Source of the DNA: Phyto melanocephala
Lineage: Eukaryota; Arthropoda; Insecta; Diptera; Rhinophoridae
Reading direction: 5' to 3'
Assembly (NCBI GenBank): GCA_941918925.1
Contig: OW799234.1
Span: forward strand, 95,583,978-95,647,977
DNA length: 64,000 nt
The notes beneath the pieces were generated by a model. It ran no database searches, had not been told where the DNA came from, and saw only the letters and a program-made list of their open reading frames with translations. The translations under genes were made by a program, and so were the position numbers. Each line of letters starts with the position of its first letter. The first letter of the stretch is position 1. This document shows, one piece after another, positions 55,801-64,000 of this stretch.

Positions 55801-58800
55801 GTCCCAATTGCAAATAACAACTTGTATAACAATTTGGTAGACGTTGGTAAATTTGCATTGCCACTTTCAACTCAAATGAAACTTTTTTCCCTTATTTTTT
55901 AATATTTGTCCTGCTTTATATAAAACGTGATATTTTAATTTGATAGCGCTTTTTAATTTCAGCTATGTTAAATAATTTTGTTTATTAATACAAAAAAATT
56001 AATTTGGTTTTGCAAAAAAAAAACTTGAATTGTGTTTTAAATAATGGATTATATAAACCCCTTTATTGATTTTACCCCACCCTGTATGTTTATAAAATAA
56101 TATTAATATAATATACGAGTATTAGTTTTAAAAAATAATAATTTTAACTGTTTTTCTCCGTTCTGTTCAAGAAGAAATAAAAACGTGCCAAAAATGAAAA
56201 TCGTATAAAAAAAATTAATTTAAAAATTAATTAACTTTTTAATAGAGCGTATTTTATCTATTGACTACTAAATTAAAGAGTTATGAAAGAAAAAGTTATG
56301 AGCAGCTGTATGTATATTATTGAATTCAAGACAACTCTAATTTCAGAGTTGTTATTAAGGTTTTTCATATCGCTAGCTTATCAACATTGTGACATGTAAA
56401 ATGGTTTTTGACACCATTTGGTGGGTTATTGCACCCCCCAGAATGTTCTAGTAACGTCCATGGAGTACTCCTGTTGTAAAAAGCGTTAGTTGGAACTCCT
56501 TCACTTCATCAAATTTAAAATACGTCTGTGACACTGTACACGACGCTACATAATTAACCCCGCGAAAGTGAGACGAAAACCCTCGAAGTTGGATGAAAAA
56601 GGGATGACATGATAGCCCTTAGACGATAATGGAAATGACGCGCGAGCTAGTGAGCCGACCAGAGCTGAATTATAACTGTGCTATTCGCATTCAATGTGCA
56701 CTGATAGCTTACTTTTTTTTAAAAGTGTAAACTGGAGAATATCATTAAATTCATCATGGGTGTCGGGTGGCTTCTAGACAAACAATTAAGGCTCGGTAGA
56801 AATTCTACATATCTTTTAGGAACTGTTGTGGTTGATAAGAAACAATTCTTCTCGATTTTTCTTTTAAAAAGGAGAACTGGTCTCCGAGTATGGGTGTTGG
56901 AAGTGTCCCCCCACTTCCCTAACCTGATTATAATTTAAAAATCGTTAAATATAAATTTAAATAAAAAAATGAACTCAAGCCAGAAATAAATAAATAAAAT
57001 ATAGTCTTTAAAAAACATTAAAAGTTCGAATAAAAAATTTATTTAATTTAATATATTGTTTTTATTTATTCGAGCTTAAGATCACTTTTTTTATAAAAAT
57101 TATTCTTTTATTCCGATATTTCGCTACCACATTGGGTAGCTTCTTCAGGGAAAGTTTTTACAATTTATAACAATTAACAATTAAAATATTAAAATTGTTC
57201 AAAAACAAATTTTTTCAAAAAAAAAAAGATCGAAGAAATTTACATAATATTTATTTAATTTATTTATATTTATATCAATAGTATAATATAAGTATACATG
57301 TAGGGAAATAGCTTCAGGGGGAATACTCTGTAATTCGGTATTACAATGGATTATTTTTTTTTTTAAACAATTTTGAAAATCTACACTTATAATTGCTTAA
57401 ATATGTCAGTTATCAAATATTATCTTTGGCACTTATCTCCAAAATTTAGGGGTTTATTGCAACATTATAATCGGGACTTCCAATACACTCAGTTTGGCCT
57501 AAAGCCACAACTAGGCCACCTAAAAAGTATTTTCAAAAAAAAATTAGTAACTAGTTATTCTTAAAGGATATTTTTTCAGATGCCTCTGCTAAAATTCAAT
57601 TGAACTTAGAGCCCATTTTTGCTCGAGAAACCTTTTTACTACGGAAAATCCATGATACCAATTTTTACTTCGAGAGGAATGAACAATTCATGGAAACAAA
57701 AATTTTATTTCTTATTCACGATAGGGGTAAGGAAAATAATTTACTTTTCAGCATGACAAAATATCTGTTCATGTTAGTTGTCACGAACTAGTAAGGAATG
57801 ATGTGATTTTTAAAATGCCATGAGCGCTTTTCGAATACAAACCTCATTGAAAATATTTTGGATATATGAACCCGTCCTACTTGCGGCGAGTACCACTTAT
57901 ATTTTATAATTTGAAAAGATTTTTAGAGCAAGAGTTTTTCGCATTTCGAATATTTTTGATAAAAAAAAAATGTTTTCTTAAGTGCACTGATTCCTACTAC
58001 CGATATCTTTTAAAAAAAAAATAATGCAACAAATTAATAATTTAAGTGCAAAAAGTATGTGTGTATAATAAATGTGCAAAATAAATTAATAAATAAAAAC
58101 ATATGCAGCAAATTATCTTAAAAACATGACTGATTTTATTTATTTTTTTTAAATTTGTGTTTCTTTAAGAAAGGCATACAAAGTAAATTAAGTTTAATTA
58201 AATATTAAAAACAATTAAATCATAATTAAATAATTTTTTTTTAATACTTTACACCAATTATAAAGAAATAATATTCTATAAAGGCATGTATGTATGTATG
58301 TACATAGATGATTTTCTTTTGTTTTCCTTTTTCAAATATCTAATAATTAATTTAATATTCATTTAATAGTTAACATTTACAATATCAAGTTGTACATCAC
58401 TTACAAAGTGGACCGCCATTGTCATTAATAGATTTTGTTATCGAACTGTCCTCAACAGCTGGTATAAGGGGTGTTGATGTTGCATCCGGTATTGTGGAAT
58501 GCAATTGATGACCGCAAATAGTACATCTATTGGGATTCTTTTCGTTAACAACACTATTGTCGTTGCAACGGCAAACATGATTCGTAGGCGTACTAGCCAA
58601 TTGCTCCTCCTCCAGAGTGGTCGATGTTATCATGGACAAGGGTGTCGAAGGATTTTTTGGCGGCGTACATGTAGGTGTTTTAAAAAGTGGTGCCGAAGTC
58701 ATTTTCTCCAGAAAATGATCGAGTTGTTTGAGTGATAACGCGTTGTGCAGGGTTTCCAGTGGTCGTATCGGTGGCACCCCACCAAAACCATCCAGTACTG

Positions 58801-61800
58801 TTAACGAGAAGACTTTACAAATGAATAGTGACTTTAAAATGATAACAAGGGATTAGGTGGAAAGGGAATTACAGTTATTTAAGAGGATTTGTAAAATGGC
58901 GGAAAGGGTTGCAGTTTTAATATTTTAAATATTTTAGTTTAAATAAGGAAAACTTTTGGATTAAAAATAGATTTTTTGTTTAAAAAAGTACAGCCTAATC
59001 TTTACTACAGGCTTCCAATTCTTCATATAGTACCAAATCTATTTGAAAATACATCTTTCATACATTTTGTATTATTAGATTCTTTAAAAGAAATCTTAAA
59101 AAAAACTAATAGAAAACTTGCTTCCAATAAGGGCAAGTCGTTGTAGAGATGAGGTACTTAAAACGAATGTGAAAAATTAATAAAATTCTCCTTCCATTAA
59201 AAGAGCTCATGTATGACATTTCCTATTGAATATGGATTCGTTGAAGTGTCTACTGTGAATTTTAACGACACACGCATCGGAGAGGTACAATATTAAAAGC
59301 CTCTACTGCATAGATCTGACTGAATTTGAGCTATCGTTGTACTGACTTGATGAGCATTGCGTATTTTTTTTATATATTTGTAACTTAAGAACTCTCAACA
59401 AGAAAATATCTAGGGGGGATCAGGTAGTACAATCTTCTTGGACATTTAATGCCGCCAATCACCTGTAATGTTTTGCTGAAACAACAAAACGCTCAATTCG
59501 AGCTAAAAAGAATTGAATGTCATTGAACTGTAGGAATTGACTAATGGTACACAGTCAGGTCAAAATCCACTCAAAACAGTACTTTGAATACATTTTCCTT
59601 CCAAAATTGAGGACCTCTTTCAATTGCTCTGAAGGGTAATCAGCGAACAAACGCCTTTTTCTATCTGTCACCTGATGGAATCCATCGAGATAAAGTCTAC
59701 AAAAGTCCAAGTTTTGGTATACATCAAAGAAGCAATTGCTTTGGTTCTCCTGCCATATTTTCGACAGCTCAGCTATTTCCATGCATTGCGAAAGTTGGAT
59801 GACTTTACTAAAAAGATCGTCTCTATCCTGTCCATTAAATGTTGGAAAGTAAACTGTAAAGTTTCAATTTGTTTTTCGTAATATGGGCCGAAATGTTTGC
59901 AGTAAAAAATACTAATTATGTTTATAAAATTAGCTCGTGCTTCTAAACCGTGTAAGAAAAAACGGACTTGAAAGGCACATTCGCAGACCCGTGTGTTTAA
60001 AATTTTTTTGTTATACAAAAATCGTCCATAAATAGAAAGTTTATTAAAGCTTTTTTTGCAATAAATTTAACAAACAACTTTGCTATTAATACACAGATGG
60101 GTCAAATTTCTGTGTTATTTAAATATTAACACCAAAAGCACAGCAAATTCGAACAGTCGAGTAAAATTTCGATAGCATTTGAATGCCGTGACTTGCCCTC
60201 TTTATTTAAAATTTTCGTATAAAATCTAATTATAAACAACTTAGGAAAATACGAAGTGGAAGCAGAAACTTAATTATTGTTTATTACTAAAAAAATATAT
60301 TTATATGTATATGTATGGATGTATAAAAAAAATAAAAAGTCAACTTACCTGATGATGATACTGGTATCATGTCTCTCAAATTAGGAGCTGAGGAACTGCC
60401 CGTTATAACGGCTGTACTAAAGAGGCTATTGGAGCTAGTGGTCACCTTTTTACTGAAACCACCGAATCCCAACATTTTCATATAAGACATCTGGCCGGCA
60501 ATACTGTGTCTTTGACGTCTAGACGATACCGATGACGACGATGACGTCGAAGTGACCGTATTATCTGTAGTGATATCAGCAATAGTGGGTTTGATAATGG
60601 AGGAAGTGTTGTTATTGTTAAAGGGTTTATCAATGGAATCAATAGGGGTTTGTGAACGAGATGAACGAGTGGTGCGCGAAGGAGTGTTAAGAGAATGGTT
60701 AATGGTGGAAGAAGACGAAGCGGCGCCAGATGTAGAAGTGAATTTTGTATTAAATTCGTCAAAATCATTGGTTTTAGAAGGCGAATTGATAAAATTGGGA
60801 GAGGAGGACGTAGGAGAATCGTTAAATGTAATAACAACATTTGGCAAATGCGTGTAGCGGGTGTGATGTTGATGTAAATTGTTGTTGTGATGATGGAAAT
60901 GCATGTGGGGATGTTGATAGGAACGATCAGAATGAGCATAATGATGATACAAAGGAAAAGGATTTGGATTGTGTAAAGGATGATGGTAGGCATTGAATTG
61001 TTGTTGTGGAGGTGTTGTTTTACAAATTGTATCATGAACAGTGATGATTGGAGTCATGGATATATTGGTTGTGGTGTCAGTGTCAGTGTTGGAGAGGGAA
61101 GGAGAAAAGGTTGAATTAGTTGCAGTATTTTCAGCAATTGGAGCAAATTGTTTAAAGCTATATAAAGTAGGAAATTTAAAAGGATTTGCCAAATCCTCTA
61201 CAATAACCGGTGCCGATTGGGCTGAAGGTAAAGATTTTTGAATGGGTTTCAAATCACTATTATTGACAACATGCTTGTTACGTGACATCGCTGATGCAAT
61301 GAGATTAGAAGTACAGGGTTGTTCATCTAAAGCCTGACATAATTGCAGTGTGGAAGCGGTGGGAGAATTAGAAGCCGAAGAAGGTTTTAGTGTATCGTTT
61401 TTGTGGCTAAAATTAAAATGAAATTCTCCGCTCATTAGAGCTGCCGGAGCAGAGGAGGGCAATTGATATTCCTCCTCAAAAGAATTCTTAGTTGATGTAA
61501 TAGTTACAGGCGGACTAGATACTTTGGCTGTATACGGTAAAATAACCGAAATATCAGTTTCACTTTTCGAATGAGCATGCGGATAGACCACATCCTCATT
61601 GACACTGGCCAGATGAAAGGAACAATTGCAAGACAAAGGATGCTCATTAGTGGCCAGTGGTGAGATTTTTCGACAATCTCTAAGTTTTTGTACAAAGTCT
61701 GGTTCATCACCACTTTCCATGCGTCGCATTGTCAACAACTGAGCCTGGCGTTTTTGTAAACGTTCTCCCGGTGAGATGGATTTTTGATGAGCGTTGCAAA

Positions 61801-62004
61801 TATCTTGATTTTCTGGAGTGCCTGGGTTTATGGAAAAATCAATTTCGGACAATGGCAACTCATTAGTGGAGGAGTCGATTTTAAAAAATGTTAAATTATC
61901 GGTTACACGTATTTGAAAAACAGATCGATTAGGGTTAGTTACACGAGAGGTTAGAATCTCTTGAAAATCTTTGTCATGATGTGAAATCTTCGAATCAACC
62001 TCAT
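51833..62004 (-). CDS. Large Ser/Thr-rich protein, last four exons (5' end outside or unresolved)
   Basis: Exons on the minus strand: 62004-60349, 58797-58405, 53288-52903 and 52801-51833. Every border is GT-AG and the phases agree at all three junctions (1 nt + 2 nt, 1 nt + 2 nt, 0). They give about 1134 codons to a TAG at 51833-51835. I do not recognise the family. The protein is mostly low-complexity. Visible blocks are [16 protein letters not shown] and [12 protein letters not shown] near the start of the first exon, a His/Asn-rich segment, and [11 protein letters not shown] at its end. There are three small Cys/His groups: CNCSFHL, a CRCN...CTICGH pair and [11 protein letters not shown]. 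An acidic [10 protein letters not shown] opens the last exon. Upstream exons must exist beyond 62004, since that exon begins at an acceptor in mid-codon. Retention of the 58404 donor would end a shorter form at once in a TGA. Confidence 0.75.
52903..53288 (-). CDS. Exon C of the large minus-strand gene
   Basis: 386 nt from a weak acceptor (CGTTAAG, poor pyrimidine tract) to a GTAAGT donor. Encodes [20 protein letters not shown], a [20 protein letters not shown] segment and ends LTLSVD. Confidence 0.75.
53735..54810 (+). mobile_element. INE-1-like repeat in an intron
   Basis: Head with GATGTGGGGGTAAATTAATT, AAGACCCCGTAAAGTATATA and TAGCTATGTCCGTCTATCTG. It has degraded CACGCCCACC units and ends GGTGGTGGGTATCTAACATT, hairpin TTCGGCACAGCCGAA, TAGTGCTTTTACTTGTT. 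It lies in the intron between exons B and C. Confidence 0.65.
54822..55320 (-). pseudogene. Mariner (rosa-like) transposase relic, N-terminal HTH part
   Basis: The left edge AAGGGTTTCCCAAAA next to TA resembles the AAGGGTG terminus of the 38.6-kb element. On the minus strand from about 55285 to 54960 there are pieces of a transposase N-terminus: a [18 protein letters not shown] start, an in-frame stop, [10 protein letters not shown], another stop, then [20 protein letters not shown] and [14 protein letters not shown]. These match the two-HTH region that the 38.6-kb copy lacks. The catalytic part and right terminus are missing. Confidence 0.7.
55452..56084. mobile_element. 633-bp MITE with TA duplication, intronic
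   Basis: Inverted ends CAGGGTGGTGCAAATG and the complement of CAGGGTGGGGTAAAATC, flanked by TA at 55450-55451 and 56085-56086. The interior is AT-rich with no intact frame. Confidence 0.65.
56500..56940. other. GC-richer intronic segment, possible retroelement relic
   Basis: 56550-56690 is much less AT-rich than the surrounding intron (CCCGCGAAAGTGAGACGAAA, ATGACGCGCGAGCTAGTGAG). It is followed by a plus-strand frame at 56756-56938 that I cannot assign. The composition change suggests an insertion of a different origin. No family recognised. Confidence 0.3.
57100..57165 (-). mobile_element. Penelope-like element fragment, tentative
   Basis: On the minus strand, CCTGAAGAAGCTACCCAATG, then TGGTAGCGAAATATCGGAAT and AAAAG has the GAAGAAGCn...GCGAAA...CGGAATAAA form seen near the ends of Penelope-like elements. 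Too short to be sure. Confidence 0.3.
58405..58797 (-). CDS. Exon B of the large minus-strand gene
   Basis: 393 nt between acceptor TTAACAG and donor GTAAGTGA. It encodes [20 protein letters not shown] and the CRCN-x12-CTICGH zinc-ribbon-like pair of Cys groups. Read through the donor, the frame stops after PLCK, a possible alternative end. Confidence 0.75.
59555..60029 (-). pseudogene. Frameshifted small gene nested in an intron
   Basis: On the minus strand two overlapping frames read as one non-repetitive protein with good composition. The upstream frame carries [19 protein letters not shown] and [15 protein letters not shown]. The second frame (open from 59863 to the stop at 59555-59557, 102 residues) carries [30 protein letters not shown] and [20 protein letters not shown]. 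The switch is near 59860-59870. A start at ATG 60029 would need another one-base shift in the A-run just after it. So the gene is either a recent pseudogene or carries assembly indels. Family not recognised. It sits between exons A and B of the large gene. Confidence 0.5.
60349..62004 (-). CDS. Exon A of the large minus-strand gene
   Basis: 1656 nt, open throughout, bounded by an AAATAG acceptor and a CAG|GTAAGT donor. It starts with [21 protein letters not shown] sequence, then the [13 protein letters not shown] block. It is Ser/Thr/Asn/His-rich in its second half, with [18 protein letters not shown] at about 60890-60950. Other frames in this exon are long on both strands only because the codon repeats are simple. 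Confidence 0.8.
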
Positions 62005-63199
62005 CTATTTTTAGTTAAAAGTTTTTTAAATAAATTTTTATTGATTTTGTTAATCCAGTTACAAAAGCCATAACAAAAGCAAATTTTAGACCATTATTAA
62101 AGGGTATGTAGAAATATTTAATAAGAGGGGATTAAAAATGTTGTAATGTGTTCAAATTTTTTTTTTTTTTTTGGGTTTGAAAAAAAATAAAAAAGGTAGT
62201 TTGTATATGTTGTTTAATAAGATCCAAGAAATATACATATAGAATTTATCAAAATCTTAATCTTAAAAAAATATTTAACACATTTGAGAAAGTTTAAAGT
62301 CAAACACTCACACATACAGACACACACATACAAATACAAAAATGTTAACATTTTTAATTTTATTAAGGCTTTAAGACGATGTACCAGTGCCAACACAAAA
62401 AAGTAAAATAACAAGCTTGTATTTAGGTTCATTAAGGCAATACGCACGAAGCAATCAATTTCGAATTTTTAGTACAAGTGTTTGGAAGAAAAAACTTTTT
62501 AGCCAAAAACAATATTAATTTAAAGCATTTATTAGTACAGTATAGTGCAATTAAAAAGCAGTAAACAGTTTTATGAAGTTTATTTTTATTTTTTTAATGT
62601 ATGTATAAACGTTTGTATGCCGCACTAGTGTCTGGCGTCTTTTTACTAGCATACAACGTCAGATAGGTTCTGCAATATTCCAAAATTATTAAATGTCAAT
62701 TTGTAAATTCAATTCGATTGTCAGCAAATCAGGAGTTAATTTAATAGTTTGTTTTGGATTATTTTTATATAAGAAGAAACAGCTTGGGAAAACCTTCGGC
62801 CTGGGTTTAGAAAAATGCATAAAAACCCTGGAAATTATTCCTTATGACGTTATGGTAAACACACATTTTGAAAATATGTAACGAAAATAATGTTCAGTGA
62901 CGACTCCTAAACCGATAGTAATATACTTTATTTACTTCGATATGATATTTCTAATAGAATTTCATAGGATAAAAAGGATAGAATTAAACCACCTATGTAA
63001 GAGGTGTAGAATAATCGATTGATAAAAAATTAAGATATTTAGTTCGATGGGCATGTGTGTACATATATAAATAGTAAAAACGAATACAGAATTGTTTTTA
63101 GACTACCGGATGAATGTCAACTTCTAAATGACTTAAGAATAATACCAGCAGCAATGAACTATACATTAAAAATCACAAAGTAGATTACGTAGAGCGCTT
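62005..63199. other. Intron or intergenic sequence upstream of exon A
   Basis: AT-rich, with a T-run at 62158-62172 and CACACATACAGACACACACA near 62310. No exon of the large gene and no known repeat was recognised here. Confidence 0.4.
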
Positions 63200-63595
63200 T
63201 TGATATTTGAGTTACATCGAATCAGCACGCAAACAGAACAGAAAAGCCTCCATACGAGCAAGCTGCGGATATTTAAAGTGTGCGTAAAACTAAATTTACT
63301 ATACGAGATCGAGAAATGGTTTATGTTAAATACGGTGATTAAAAGACTGAAACTCCAAATAATAAATCACGTAGATAATTTTCTGCCCAAAGACCATCGC
63401 CATTTTTTAAAGAAATTCAGAAAACTGAGAAGAAAATTAGGCTTGATGGGCACCATAATTCACAAACCACTTAAATGCCGTAAACGCATTCAACTGAGGG
63501 ACATAGAGTACCGAACTTTAGCACTGGAAACCCAAAAACTTAATATGTCATTCAGTAAACTAAAAACAATCACCCATGTTTTGGATTCCGAGTGA
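63200..63595 (+). CDS. Unassigned basic open frame
   Basis: Open for 131 codons; the first ATG is at 63323, giving 90 residues. It is rich in Lys, Arg, His and Leu (LPKDHRHFLKKFRKLRRKLG, RKRIQLRDIEYRTLALETQK) and not low-complexity, unlike the AT-biased chance frames around it. The absence of an early ATG suggests an exon, or a 5'-truncated or damaged gene. I recognise no domain. Confidence 0.4.
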   Translation: MIFELHRISTQTEQKSLHTSKLRIFKVCVKLNLLYEIEKWFMLNTVIKRLKLQIINHVDNFLPKDHRHFLKKFRKLRRKLGLMGTIIHKPLKCRKRIQLRDIEYRTLALETQKLNMSFSKLKTITHVLDSE

Positions 63596-63803
63596 AATAA
63601 AATCATTCCGAATTGCCACTGGAAATATGTCTTGCTATCAGGCGAATATGTCTTGATATAGTAAGATGAAATACCCTTTGCTTTCCAGAGGAATAAATAA
63701 AGCTTATACGCTATAAAACTAGTTGCTGGATTGTTTCAAGAGATTAACTTTTAACTTTGTCAGTTAAGCTCTAAGAAGTGTTTTTTTATTATCAATAAAC
63801 TAA

Positions 63804-63971
63804 CAAGGATTTGACAATAAAAATAAGAAAGTTGTTAAACCGTCGATCGGTTATAAAGCCGGTAGATGGGTGGCCCTTAGCTATACCTACAAAACTAGGG
63901 CAGGTACGCCGGAACCAACTACTTTTAGCTATGAACAAAAACGGAGATTAAAAAAACAACTAGAAGTTTAG
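63804..63971 (+). CDS. Short open frame with coding-like composition, unassigned
   Basis: Open for 55 codons without an ATG near its start. It encodes PSIGYKAGRWVALSYTYKT, then RAGTPEPTTFSYEQKRRLKK and a stop. The amino-acid mixture and higher GC differ from the flanks. It could be a terminal exon or a relic related to the frame 200 bp upstream. Confidence 0.3.
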   Translation, partial: QGFDNKNKKVVKPSIGYKAGRWVALSYTYKTRAGTPEPTTFSYEQKRRLKKQLEV

Positions 63972-64000
63972 AAGGACTTTGTTCTGTAACATAAAGAATG

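Noticed and set aside
60478..61035. 185-residue second minus-strand frame and plus-strand frames in exon A
   Set aside because: They are shadows caused by simple codon repeats in exon A of the large gene; the phase-matched frame continues into exon B and these do not.
51833..62004. Assignment of the large gene to a RabGAP (TBC) family
   Set aside because: The layout hinted at a TBC-protein tail and fly X-base RabGAPs came to mind, but no TBC fingerprint is visible in these exons, so no name is given.
1..64000. CRISPR arrays, tRNA or rRNA genes, bacterial operons
   Set aside because: None seen. The regular repeats are 122- and 288-bp transposon-internal tandems without unique spacers, and the tRNA-like segments lack a full cloverleaf.

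Overview
The window is AT-rich eukaryotic DNA from a higher fly (a calyptrate such as a blow fly or house-fly relative is my inference). The evidence is recognisable dipteran orthologues with GT-AG introns, many INE-1/DINE-1-like dispersed repeats (CCGACCCCATAAAGTATAT plus GTCCGTCTGTCCGT motifs), and a dense layer of small DNA transposons, several with target-site duplications still readable. Nothing prokaryotic or viral was seen apart from one Ty3/gypsy-type LTR retrotransposon.

Region by region. 1-22 kb: gene-poor. It holds a large INE-1-like element built on a 288-bp tandem unit and interrupted by two smaller elements, an internally deleted pogo/Tigger-type transposon with a CENP-B-type helix-turn-helix remnant, several MITEs and further INE-like copies. 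22.4-23.7 kb: one intronless gene for an unfamiliar protein with three SUMO-interaction-like motifs. 27.8-29.8 kb (minus): a complete four-exon DEAD-box helicase gene of the DDX56/Dbp9 type (Drosophila Hlc). 30-40 kb: a nest of repeats. An LTR retrotransposon with two 492-bp LTRs that look identical sits inside an INE-like repeat. It is followed by a head-to-head INE-like copy, a roughly 122-bp tandem array, and a Tc1/mariner (DD41D, rosa-like) element whose two ends are both copies of its transposase 3' end.

40.7-44.1 kb: two Mpv17/PMP22-family membrane-protein genes, head to head, now separated by two complete non-autonomous transposons. A broken duplicate of their intergenic region lies at 45.2-45.5 kb, next to a nested set of MITEs (44.4-46.7 kb). 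47.2-49.1 kb: a complete four-exon misato gene (tubulin-like). 51.8-62.0 kb (minus): the last four exons, in matching splice phase, of a large gene for a Ser/Thr-rich, mostly disordered protein that I do not recognise. Its introns hold INE-like, mariner and MITE copies and a frameshifted small nested gene. 62-64 kb: two short unassigned open frames.

The recognised genes do not form a pathway. Hlc (ribosome biogenesis), Mpv17 (mitochondrial or peroxisomal membrane) and misato (mitochondria/spindle) are housekeeping genes. From memory Hlc and misato both lie near the base of the D. melanogaster X, which suggests conserved Muller-A synteny. The most unusual structures are the fold-back mariner, the nested MITEs around the Mpv17 pair, and the retrotransposon whose gag start codon lies inside the LTR.
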